64,000 bases of DNA, from assembly GCF_900110855.1 (NCBI RefSeq), contig NZ_FOFA01000005.1:62001-126000 (forward strand). Reading direction: 5' to 3'. Position numbers and translations under genes: made by a program. Shown one piece after another: positions 1-7,777 of the stretch (position 1 is its first letter; every line of letters starts with the position of its first letter). The stretch is from Microlunatus flavus (GTDB lineage Bacteria; Actinomycetota; Actinomycetes; Propionibacteriales; Propionibacteriaceae). Below the pieces are notes generated by a model. That model made no database searches. It had not been told where the DNA came from and worked only from the letters and a program-made list of their open reading frames with translations.

Positions 1-625
1 CGGAGTCCCAGCCGACGACCAGCTCGCGGGCGTGCGCGTCGAGGGCCCGCACGTCGACGAGGTGCGAGGTCAGGTCGGCGTCGAGCTTGAGCACCCGCTC
101 GGTGACGGTCGCCGGCCGCAGCCGCGACAGGAACTCGAACGGACCGGCCGCGGCGGCGACCACGCGGGCCGCCAGCCGGAACCGGGTCGCCCCGCTGACC
201 ATCGTCGGGTCGGCCTCGAAGCCCAGCCGCAGCCCGTGCTCCGACACCAGCCGCGCGGCGAACGCGTCGTAGGTCATGACGACCTGCTCGCCCGACTCGT
301 CGACCGTCTTGTCGTCGACCACGCCGGCGTCGACGAGCGCCTTGCGCACGCGCTGGGACAGCTCGGCGGCCGCCTTGCGCGTGAACGTGAGCCCGAGGAC
401 CTCCTCGGGGCGCACCCGGCCGGTGCCGACCAGCCACACCACCCGCGCGGCCATGACGGTCGTCTTGCCCGAACCGGCCCCGGCGATGATCACGCCGGGC
501 TCGAGCGGGGCGGTGATCGCCGCCAGCTGCTGGTCGGAGAACGGCAGCCCGAGCGCGTCGACCAGGTCGGCGGGCGTCCGCAGCCGCGGCTGCGGCGGGG
601 GCGGCGGCAGCACGTGCAGGCTCAC
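1..625 (-). CDS. adnB: ATP-dependent helicase-nuclease subunit AdnB (N-terminal part, cut by window edge)
   Basis: Reading from a GTG at 625 toward position 1 gives about 208 residues of a UvrD/Rep-type superfamily 1 helicase. A Walker A motif (AGAGSGKTT) lies near residue 50, followed by motif Ia (LTFTRKAAAEL). The frame stays open to the window edge, so the C-terminal helicase and nuclease parts are outside. The GTG overlaps the adnA stop codon (GTGA), so the two genes are translationally coupled. In mycobacteria AdnA and AdnB form the heterodimeric motor-nuclease that resects double-strand breaks. The AdnB assignment rests on this order and overlap plus the helicase motifs; the rest of the protein is not visible. 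Confidence 0.85.
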   Translation of the reverse strand, partial: MSLHVLPPPPPQPRLRTPADLVDALGLPFSDQQLAAITAPLEPGVIIAGAGSGKTTVMAARVVWLVGTGRVRPEEVLGLTFTRKAAAELSQRVRKALVDAGVVDDKTVDESGEQVVMTYDAFAARLVSEHGLRLGFEADPTMVSGATRFRLAARVVAAAAGPFEFLSRLRPATVTERVLKLDADLTSHLVDVRALDAHARELVVGWDS

Positions 626-3600
626 GCGACGACCTGCCGGCCGGCGGGGTGGGCCGGGCAGCTGCCCCGGAACGGGCACCAGCGGCACGCCGGGCCCAGC
701 CGCGCGTCGAACCGCTCGGACTCGACGATCTCGGCCGCGTCGCGCAGCCGCTGGTGCACCCAGGTCGGGCAGCCCTCGGCGCCGCGGTCGTCGGGGCCGG
801 CCTCCACCGGGAACGGGACGTCGTCGAGCGACGCCTGGGTGAACACCTGCGGGAAGCCGGTCTGCTTCTCCGGCAGCCGGAGGTAGACGAGCTCGGCGCC
901 GGACGGGCGCGCGCCCGGCCCGGCCACGTCGGCGAACGCGCCCTGCGCCACGGCGAGCTGGTAGACGCCGAGCTGGTCCTGCAGCGCGACGTCGGCGGCG
1001 GCCGGCGCCCGGCGCCCGGTCTTGAAGTCGACGATCCGGACGCGGCCGTCACGCTCCCGCTCGACCCGGTCGGCCGTCCCGGACAGCGTCACCCGGTGGC
1101 CGCCGGCGACGACCTCGCAGCGGAACGGCACCTCCGTGCCCAGCAGCTCGAGGTGCCCGCGCGCCTCCTGCCAGACGACGAAGCGGTCGAGCGCGTCCTC
1201 GGCCTCGGCCCGCTCGACCGCGGACAGCCAGTTGGCGTCGAACGAGATCTGGTCCCACACGCCCTCGAGGTACGCCGAGCGCTCCTCCGGCTCGAGCGGG
1301 ACGCCCGCGCTGTGCTCGGCCAGGACGTGCACCACCGAGCCGAAGCTGGCGGCGCTGCTGCGGGTCGTGCCGGCGCTCGCCTGCCGGTCGAGGAACCACT
1401 GCCGCGGGCAGGTCAGCACCGCGCCGAGCGAGGTCCCCGACAGGGCGACGGGCTGACCCTTCGCGACCACCGGCGCCGGCGCGTCGCTCAGCGCCCGCAT
1501 CCCCCACCAGGTGGTCGGCGACGCGCCGGCCACCAGCGGGCGGCCCTCGGCGTCGGTGGCGTCGGCGAGGCGGGCGAGCCGCAGCGCCGCCTGCTCGCGC
1601 AGCTCGGCCGGGGCGTCGGGGTCGACGCTCGTGCGCCGCAGCTCGCCCACCAGGGCGGGCAGGGTCAGCGGGCGGCGGGGACGTCCGGGCCGGGCCACGG
1701 GCGCGACGCCGAGCTCGTCGAGGAACCGCGACGGCTGGTCGCCCTCCCCCTCGGTCCCGGCGACCGCGGTCACCACCAGCCGCGAGCGCGCCCGGGTGCA
1801 GGCGACGTAGAACAGCCGCCGCTCCTCGGCCACGCGCACCGCCGTCGGCACCGGGTCCTCCAGGCCGTGGCGGCCGAGCCGGTCGGCGTCGAGCAGCGAA
1901 CCGCGCCGGCGCACGTCCGGCCAGCGCCCCTCCTGCACGCCGGCCACGACGACGAGGTCCCACTCCAGGCCCTTGGAGCGGTGCGCGGTGAGGACGCGGA
2001 CGCCGGTGCCGCGCAGGTCGGCCTCGCGCCAGGTGTCGGCCGGGATCTGCTGGCCCTCGACCTCGGCGAGGAAGCCGGCGACGCCGCGGAGCCCGGCCAC
2101 CTCCTCGGAGCGGGCGGCCACGTCGAACAGCGCGCACACCGCGTCCAGGTCGCGGTCGGCCCGTCGCGACGCCTCGCCGCCGCCGGCCGCCATGCGCTGC
2201 AGGGCCTCCGGCCACGTCGTGCCCGACCACAGGCCCCACAGCGCCTCCTCGGCGGTGCCGCCCTGGCGGACGAGCCGCTCGCAGGTCCGCAGCAGCGCCG
2301 CCAGCCGCCCGGCGGCCGTCACGGCCGGCCCGGGCGGGCAGAGCTCGAGCAGCTCGGGGTCGTGCAGCGCCGCGGCCAGCAGCTCGGCCGAGGGCCGCGG
2401 CATGGCGACGCCGCCGAGCTCGGCCCGCTCGACCGCCCGCAGCGCACGGCCCAGCAGCCGGGTCGCCATCGCGTCGAGGCCGCCCAGCGGCGAGGTCAGC
2501 AGGAGCTGCGCCTCCTCGGGACCGGGGTGCCGCCCGTTCGTCGCCACGCGCAGCGCGAGCAGGAGCGGGCGCACGGCGGGGTCGGCTGCGAGCGGGATCT
2601 CGTCGCCGGCCACCTCGACGGGCACGCCGGCGGCCACCAGCGCGCGGGTCAGGGCGGGGATGCTCTGCCGCCCGGAGCGGACGAGCACCGCCATCCGGGT
2701 CCACGGCAGGTCGTCGCGCAGGTGCGCCGTGCGCAGCAGGTCGGCCACGTGCTCGGCCTCGGCCCCGGCGCTGGTGCAGGTGATCACCTCGACCCGGCCG
2801 CGCGGCGGGGCGGCACCCGAGGTGGGGTCGGGACGCGGGTCGCGGAACGCCTCGAACACCTCCCGCGGCAGGCCGGGCGGCACCGGCAGCCGGCGGGCGA
2901 CGTTCCGGCTGGCCGCGAGGAGCGAGGGGCCGAACCGGCGCGCGGTGCCGAGGGCCAGGACCGGGGCCGGCTCACCGCCGGCGGTGCGGAACGACGTCGG
3001 GAAGTCGAGGATCCCGCGGGCCTCGGCGCCGCGGAAGGCGTAGATCGACTGGTCGGGGTCGCCCACGGCCACGACGTCGCGGCCGTCGCCGGCCAGCGCC
3101 TGGAGCAGGCTCACCTGGGCGGGGTCGGTGTCCTGGTACTCGTCGACGAAGACCGCGGAGATCTCGGCGCGCAGCGTCGCGACGACCTCCGGGTCGGCCA
3201 GCAGGATGCGGCTGCGGTGCACCAGCTCGCCGTAGTCGAGCACGCCCTCGGCGTCGAGCACGTCGAGGTACTCCTCGAAGAACTCCCCGACGCTCACCCA
3301 GTCCTCGCGGCCGGCCGCCTCGCCGGCCTCGACGACGTCGACGGGGTCCATGCCGAGCTGGCGGGCCTTGGCCAGGACCGCCCGCACCTGCTGCGCGAAC
3401 GCCCGGGTCCCGAAGGCGCCGTCCAGCGAGTCGGGCCAGTCGGCCCGGCCGGTCTCCACGCTGCCCTCGAGGACCTCGCGCACCCGGAAGTCCTGCTCGG
3501 GCCCCGTGAGCAGCCGCACCGCCGCCCCGTACGCGTGCCCGGCGGCGTCCAGCCCGGTCGGGACCGGCCCGGCCAGGCCGAGCCGGTCGGCGAACCGGCG

Positions 3601-3927
3601 CACGAGAGCGTAGCAGAAGGCGTGGAAGGTCATCGCCGCCGGCGTGACGACCGTCCGGCCGAGGCGGCCGGCGATGCGGGTGCGCAGGTCGGCCGCCGCC
3701 CGCCGCGAGAAGGTCAGGACGAGCACCGAGTCCGGGCTCGCCCCGCGCCGCGCGATGCGGTCGACGACCGACTCCACGAGCGTCGTCGTCTTGCCCGTGC
3801 CCGGCCCGGCCAGCACCAGCAGCGGACCCCCGGGGTGCGCGACGACGGCCCGCTGGGCCTCGTCCAGGTCGGGCGGGTCGCTGAGGGTCTCGGGGGTCAG
3901 ACGCAGTCGGTACATGGCGGGAGCCAT
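622..3927 (-). CDS. adnA: ATP-dependent helicase-nuclease subunit AdnA
   Basis: A protein of about 1,101 residues, the usual length for AdnA, which resects DNA double-strand breaks together with AdnB. Walker A (LAGPGTGKTT) lies near residue 45, the DEYQDTD Walker B and GDPDQSIYAFRG motifs near 270-300, and the later helicase motif VVVAGVQEGRWP near 660. The C-terminal RecB-like nuclease has IVDFKTGR near residue 965. The cysteines of an AddB/AdnA-type iron-sulfur cluster are visible as one near 836 (TCPRQWF) and three at the end (CRWCPFRGSC). ATG 3927 is preferred over the in-frame GTG at 3942 because GGAG sits nine bases upstream. It overlaps adnB by 4 bp. Confidence 0.9.
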   Translation of the reverse strand: MAPAMYRLRLTPETLSDPPDLDEAQRAVVAHPGGPLLVLAGPGTGKTTTLVESVVDRIARRGASPDSVLVLTFSRRAAADLRTRIAGRLGRTVVTPAAMTFHAFCYALVRRFADRLGLAGPVPTGLDAAGHAYGAAVRLLTGPEQDFRVREVLEGSVETGRADWPDSLDGAFGTRAFAQQVRAVLAKARQLGMDPVDVVEAGEAAGREDWVSVGEFFEEYLDVLDAEGVLDYGELVHRSRILLADPEVVATLRAEISAVFVDEYQDTDPAQVSLLQALAGDGRDVVAVGDPDQSIYAFRGAEARGILDFPTSFRTAGGEPAPVLALGTARRFGPSLLAASRNVARRLPVPPGLPREVFEAFRDPRPDPTSGAAPPRGRVEVITCTSAGAEAEHVADLLRTAHLRDDLPWTRMAVLVRSGRQSIPALTRALVAAGVPVEVAGDEIPLAADPAVRPLLLALRVATNGRHPGPEEAQLLLTSPLGGLDAMATRLLGRALRAVERAELGGVAMPRPSAELLAAALHDPELLELCPPGPAVTAAGRLAALLRTCERLVRQGGTAEEALWGLWSGTTWPEALQRMAAGGGEASRRADRDLDAVCALFDVAARSEEVAGLRGVAGFLAEVEGQQIPADTWREADLRGTGVRVLTAHRSKGLEWDLVVVAGVQEGRWPDVRRRGSLLDADRLGRHGLEDPVPTAVRVAEERRLFYVACTRARSRLVVTAVAGTEGEGDQPSRFLDELGVAPVARPGRPRRPLTLPALVGELRRTSVDPDAPAELREQAALRLARLADATDAEGRPLVAGASPTTWWGMRALSDAPAPVVAKGQPVALSGTSLGAVLTCPRQWFLDRQASAGTTRSSAASFGSVVHVLAEHSAGVPLEPEERSAYLEGVWDQISFDANWLSAVERAEAEDALDRFVVWQEARGHLELLGTEVPFRCEVVAGGHRVTLSGTADRVERERDGRVRIVDFKTGRRAPAAADVALQDQLGVYQLAVAQGAFADVAGPGARPSGAELVYLRLPEKQTGFPQVFTQASLDDVPFPVEAGPDDRGAEGCPTWVHQRLRDAAEIVESERFDARLGPACRWCPFRGSCPAHPAGRQVVA

Positions 3928-3981
3928 TCGAGCACGCTCCACCGACAGTTCCCGCCCACGGGACCCGCCTGGCGACCGAGG

Positions 3982-4716
3982 TCAGGCGAAACGCTGGGCC
4001 AGCCGTGCGTAGAAGACGTCCGGGTCCTCGGCCGCACCGGCCTTGGCCTCCGCGCTCCAGGGGTCGACCAGCACCTCCGAACGGCCGGCCTCCAGCCCGT
4101 CCAGGGCGGCGCGCACCACCTCGGCCGGGTCGAGCAGCGGGCCGTCGTAGCCGGCCATCATGTCGGTGTCGGCGCCGCCGAGGTGCAGCCCGAGCACCTG
4201 CGTGCCCTGGCCCGCGAGCTCGACCCGGGTGCCCTGGGTGAGCATCCACTCCGCCGCCTTGCTGGCCGAGTAGGAGGTGGCGCCGGGGAAGGCGACGAAG
4301 GACAGCGCCGACAGCACGTTGACGATCCCGCCGCCGCCGTGCGCGCCGAGGGTGTCGGCGAAGGCCCGGGTCACGGCGAGGGTGCCGAAGAAGTTGGTGT
4401 CCATCTCGCGGCGGACCTCGGCCAGGTCGCCCCGGACGAGGTCGTGGCGCGTCGAGACCCCCGCGTTGTTCACCAGCAGGGTGACGTCGGGCGCGGCCAC
4501 CGCGGCCGCCGCGACGCCGTCCGCGTCGAGCAGGTCGAGCGCGAGCGGCTGCACGCGCCCGTCCCCGCCTGCCTCGAGGGCGTCCCTGAGGCTCTCCGGG
4601 CGGCGCGCGGCGGCGTACACCTTCGTCGCGCCCCGCTCCAGCAGCTGGGCGACGAACCGCGTCCCGAGCCCCCGGTTGGCTCCCGTGACGAGGGCGACCG
4701 ATCCTGCGACCTGCAT
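3982..4716 (-). CDS. SDR family NAD(P)-dependent oxidoreductase
   Basis: A classical short-chain dehydrogenase of 244 residues. It has the nucleotide-binding TGANRGLG near residue 12, NNAG near 85, a catalytic serine (VLSAL) near 135 and YSASK near 148. The start has a good ribosome-binding site (GGAGCAGG). The substrate is unknown. It is transcribed divergently from a MerR regulator, and its promoter has the overlong spacer typical of MerR-activated genes. It is therefore probably the regulator's target, induced by a small molecule or redox stress; that is inference. Confidence 0.9.
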   Translation of the reverse strand: MQVAGSVALVTGANRGLGTRFVAQLLERGATKVYAAARRPESLRDALEAGGDGRVQPLALDLLDADGVAAAAVAAPDVTLLVNNAGVSTRHDLVRGDLAEVRREMDTNFFGTLAVTRAFADTLGAHGGGGIVNVLSALSFVAFPGATSYSASKAAEWMLTQGTRVELAGQGTQVLGLHLGGADTDMMAGYDGPLLDPAEVVRAALDGLEAGRSEVLVDPWSAEAKAGAAEDPDVFYARLAQRFA

Positions 4717-4770
4717 GTTCCTGCTCCTTCGGCTGACCTGTGCGCCACCGGTGCGGCGCTACGCTCGAGA

Positions 4771-4801
4771 CGCTAGGACCTGACACTGACGTCAGGGTCA
4801 A
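4771..4801 (-). promoter_or_regulatory. MerR-type promoter with 19-bp spacer and operator dyad
   Basis: Read on the minus strand, a consensus -35 box TTGACC (4796-4801) is separated by 19 bp from a -10-like CTAGCG (4771-4776). The spacer contains the palindrome CTGACGTCAG (4786-4795) and the wider arms CCTGAC/GTCAGG (4779-4784 and 4791-4796). MerR-family activators work by twisting promoters whose spacers are 19-20 bp rather than 17 bp, with the operator inside the spacer. The site lies between the SDR gene and the divergent merR gene, so it probably serves the SDR gene and may autoregulate merR. Confidence 0.75.
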
Positions 4802-4833
4802 GTCGGCGGGGCAGGACGAGAGCGGAGTCACAC

Positions 4834-5214
4834 GTGCGGATCGGCGACCTCGCGCAGCAGACCGGGGCGAGCGTCCGGTCGCTGCGCTACTACGAGGAGC
4901 AGGGCCTGCTGTCCTCGGTACGCACCTCGAACGGGCAGCGGACCTACGACGACCACGCGGTCGCCCGGGTGCGGCTGCTGCGGCAGCTGTACAACGCCGG
5001 GCTGACCAGCAGCACCATCGCCACCCTGATGCCCTGCGTCGACAGCCCTTCGAGCGCGACCACCGAGGCGACCATCGCGCTGATGCGCCGCGAGCACGAC
5101 CGGCTCGGCGAGCAGGTCGACGACCTGGTCCGCACCCGGGAGCAGCTCGCGTACCTGATCGACGCCGCCGTGGCCTGCGCCCAGGAGCCGGCCGCAGGGT
5201 CCGCCGCGGCCTGA
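4834..5214 (+). CDS. MerR family transcriptional regulator
   Basis: A 126-residue protein starting directly with the winged-helix DNA-binding domain: MRIGDLAQQTGAS, then RSLRYYEEQGLL and GQRTYDDHAVARVRLL. A dimerisation coiled coil follows around residues 70-115. There is no cysteine cluster typical of metal-sensing MerR proteins; one Cys lies near residue 67 and one near 117, so the effector cannot be named. It is divergent from the SDR gene, and the MerR-type operator lies between them. The start is a GTG at the beginning of the conserved helix-turn-helix. Confidence 0.9.
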   Translation: MRIGDLAQQTGASVRSLRYYEEQGLLSSVRTSNGQRTYDDHAVARVRLLRQLYNAGLTSSTIATLMPCVDSPSSATTEATIALMRREHDRLGEQVDDLVRTREQLAYLIDAAVACAQEPAAGSAAA

Positions 5215-5255
5215 GCCCCCCTCGGCCTGAGCCCGCCTCGGCCTGCGAGCCGAGG
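5210..5255 (+). terminator. Tandem 16-bp repeat running into a hairpin after merR
   Basis: Two nearly identical 16-bp copies (5210-5225 and 5226-5241, one mismatch) begin at the end of merR; the first contains its stop codon. They run into a perfect 7-bp hairpin, CCTCGGC (5236-5242) with GCCGAGG (5249-5255). There is no T-run, as is usual for G+C-rich actinobacteria. It is probably a weak intrinsic terminator partly built by a local duplication. Confidence 0.45.
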
Positions 5256-5372
5256 GCCCCTACGACCCCGGTCTTCGAGCAGCCGTCCGGCTCGTCCCCC
5301 TCGGCCGATGTGCGGACGCGCTCGCGGCGGCAGGCTCGAGGCGTACCCGCAGCCGCTCGGAAGGGGGCCCTC

Positions 5373-6110
5373 GTGCCCGGGGTGTTCGGTGTGACGGTCT
5401 CGGCCGGTCCGGTCCTGGTCCCGCTGCTCGTCGGCGTGGTCGTCGTGTGGCTGCTCGCGCTCGGGCACCGGCGCGCGCTGACGCCGGCCCACGCGCTGAC
5501 GGTGCTCGCCGCCGCCGGCTACGCGGCCGCGGTGCTGGCGGTGACCTTCTTCCCGATGACCCTCGTCCTGGGCCCCGGCGCGGCCCACCCGGACTGGCTG
5601 GCCGGCGTGAACGTGGTCCCCGGCGCGCGGCTCGACGCCCGCAACGTCGTGCTGAACGTCGTCATGACCCTGCCGCTCGGCGCCCTGCTCCCCCTCGTGC
5701 TCCGCGTCCGGAACGTCGCCGGCGTCGCGCTCGCCGGGCTGGCCGTGAGCGGGGGCATCGAGGCCGCGCAGTGGGCGGGCAGCGTGCTCGTCGGCATGGA
5801 CCGCACCGCCGACGTCAACGACGTGCTGGCCAACGTGACCGGGACCCTCCTCGGGTACGCGTCCTTCCGCGTGGCGGCGGGCGTGGCCACCCCGGCGCTG
5901 GCGCGGCTCGCGCTGCCGGGCAGCGCCCTCGACCCGGGGACCGACGCTCAGACCGGGTCGGGCTGGCTGGTCGACGACCCGGACGACCCGGACGTGCTGG
6001 CGGGGGCGCCCGGGGCCTGGACCGACGGCGCCAGCACCGCGACCACCGCCGCGGCCAGCAGCGCGGTGCCGAAGATGAGGTCGCCGAACGCCGCGTACGG
6101 GTCGAGGTAG
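5373..6110 (+). CDS. VanZ family membrane protein
   Basis: A protein of about 245 residues with several membrane helices in the first 190 residues and the VanZ-like pattern of hydrophobic segments (VTFFPMTL, then RNVVLNVVMTLPLGALLPL and GGIEAAQW). VanZ is named for teicoplanin resistance in enterococci, but most actinobacterial members are uncharacterised, so antibiotic resistance should not be assumed. GTG 5373 is chosen because AAGGGGG lies just upstream. The last 54 codons, polar and low-complexity, overlap antisense with the end of the next gene, so the true C-terminal part may matter little. Confidence 0.75.
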   Translation: MPGVFGVTVSAGPVLVPLLVGVVVVWLLALGHRRALTPAHALTVLAAAGYAAAVLAVTFFPMTLVLGPGAAHPDWLAGVNVVPGARLDARNVVLNVVMTLPLGALLPLVLRVRNVAGVALAGLAVSGGIEAAQWAGSVLVGMDRTADVNDVLANVTGTLLGYASFRVAAGVATPALARLALPGSALDPGTDAQTGSGWLVDDPDDPDVLAGAPGAWTDGASTATTAAASSAVPKMRSPNAAYGSR

Positions 6111-7777
6111 ATCGTCGTGCTGCCGTCGCGGACCAGCGCCGCGAAGGCCAGCACGCTCATCGTGACGACAGAACCGGACAGCACGAGCAGCACCCGCGTC
6201 GGCCGGACGAAGCGCCGGCTCTCGCCGTTGGCCCACGCGGAGCCGGTGAACAGGTCCCACGTCAGGCCGAACAGCACGAGCGCGGCCCCCGAGAAGCCGA
6301 GCACCGCGCCGACCGGGTCGGAGATGAAGTCGCGCCCGGAGAACAGCGCGCAGAGCGTCAGCGCCCCGGCCAGCGCGAGCGCCCGCGACCGGGTGAGGCG
6401 GCGCCGCAGCAGGGCGGCGACCACGCCGACCACGACCACCGCCGTGGCGACCAGGTTGAGCACGTCCGGGTCGACGCCGGCCCGGGTCTGCGCGCCCTGC
6501 ACGAGGGAGCGGGCCAGCATCACGAGCATCACGCCGACGGTTCCGAGGACCAGCGCGCGGGTCGCCCGTCCGCGACGCGCCGCGCGGAAGGCCAGCCCGA
6601 CGACGACCACGCCGACGAGGGCCCGGATCGGGTCGACGAGCCGCCCGACGAGGGCGCCGACGTCGACGTCGGTCCCGGTGAGCGTGCCCGAGGTGTCGAG
6701 CGTGCTGAGCAGCGGGACGACCCCCGCGGCCAGCTGGACCGGGAGGTTCACCAGGATGAGGGCCGCCCCGACCGGCAGGGCGACGGCGGTCAGCTCGTCG
6801 CCGAGGCCGTCGACGTCGGGCCGGGCGCCGCGCCGGCGGGCCAGGGCGAGCAGCGCGGTCCCGACACCGGCGAGCAGGCCGACGAGGACGAGCGAGGCGA
6901 CGACGACGTCCCAGCCCTGGACGACCGGGTCGAGCCCGGCGAGCTGCAGCCCGACCTGCACACCGCGCACGCCGAGCACGACGCCCAGCACCGCGTACGG
7001 CACCCAGTGGCGGGCCAGCCGCTGCGCCTGCTCGGTCGCGGCGACCGTGAGCCGCACGCAGACCTCGGCGACCGACGCGCCCGCGACCATCGCGGTCGGC
7101 AGGACGAGGAAGCCGAGGCTCGACGCCAGGTACTGCAGCAGCACGGGCGCCTGGTCGGTGCCGAAGCGGACGGAGTAGCGGTTCTCGACGAGCCCGACGA
7201 CGACACCGGTCCCGACCAGCCCCCAGGCCACGGCCAGCTCCCACCACGCGAACGGCCGCCGCGCCCGGACCGCCGCCAGCACGACGACGCCCACGAGCAG
7301 CAGGAGCGCCAGCACGGTCCAGACCACGGAACCGCTCGTGCCCGGCGTGCGCAGGGCCCAGGCGCCGAGCGCGGCGAGCACGACCAGCACCGCCAGCAGC
7401 CGCAGCCACCAGGGCCCGTGCAGGCCGGCGACGAGCAGCAGGCTCAGCCCGAAGGAGAAGAGCGTCGCGAGCATCCACACGGCAGGTTCGGGCAGGCCGA
7501 CGGGCAGGCTGCCGCCCGCGCCCAGGGTGGCGGCGCGCCGGACCGCGGTCGAGGACACGACGAGCAGCGCGGCCAGGGCGAAGGCCAGGTAGCCGAGCAG
7601 GACGACGGCACGCAGCCCGTACGGCCACCCGAGGTCGCGCAGGCGCCCCTCCTGCACGGGGGCCACCACGGTCTGGTCGACCACGCCACGGACGAAGGCG
7701 GCCGCCCGGGCGGTCCTCGACGGGGCGGGCCGACCTTGACCGGCGGCAGCTGCGGGGACCGGCCTGACGTCAACCAC
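5948..7777 (-). CDS. Large polytopic membrane protein of unknown function
   Basis: About 609 residues, with many hydrophobic helices (a dozen or more from residue 57 to about 585), a short Arg-rich N-terminus and a Ser/Gly-rich tail. I recognise no enzymatic motif and no transporter signature. Its GTG start (7777) overlaps the end of the upstream beta-propeller gene, so the two are coupled and probably act together at the membrane. The 3' end overlaps the convergent VanZ gene by 163 bp. No function is proposed. Confidence 0.8.
   Translation of the reverse strand: MVDVRPVPAAAAGQGRPAPSRTARAAAFVRGVVDQTVVAPVQEGRLRDLGWPYGLRAVVLLGYLAFALAALLVVSSTAVRRAATLGAGGSLPVGLPEPAVWMLATLFSFGLSLLLVAGLHGPWWLRLLAVLVVLAALGAWALRTPGTSGSVVWTVLALLLLVGVVVLAAVRARRPFAWWELAVAWGLVGTGVVVGLVENRYSVRFGTDQAPVLLQYLASSLGFLVLPTAMVAGASVAEVCVRLTVAATEQAQRLARHWVPYAVLGVVLGVRGVQVGLQLAGLDPVVQGWDVVVASLVLVGLLAGVGTALLALARRRGARPDVDGLGDELTAVALPVGAALILVNLPVQLAAGVVPLLSTLDTSGTLTGTDVDVGALVGRLVDPIRALVGVVVVGLAFRAARRGRATRALVLGTVGVMLVMLARSLVQGAQTRAGVDPDVLNLVATAVVVVGVVAALLRRRLTRSRALALAGALTLCALFSGRDFISDPVGAVLGFSGAALVLFGLTWDLFTGSAWANGESRRFVRPTRVLLVLSGSVVTMSVLAFAALVRDGSTTIYLDPYAAFGDLIFGTALLAAAVVAVLAPSVQAPGAPASTSGSSGSSTSQPDPV

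Noticed and set aside
649-4776. Open frame of over 1,300 codons on the plus strand
   Set aside because: It is antisense to adnA and the SDR gene, is extremely rich in Arg/Gly/Ala/His, and has no domain. It is a by-product of high G+C at third positions of the real genes.
5373-6110. Teicoplanin or glycopeptide resistance by VanZ
   Set aside because: No vanHAX or other van genes are present; VanZ-fold proteins are common in actinobacteria without this role.
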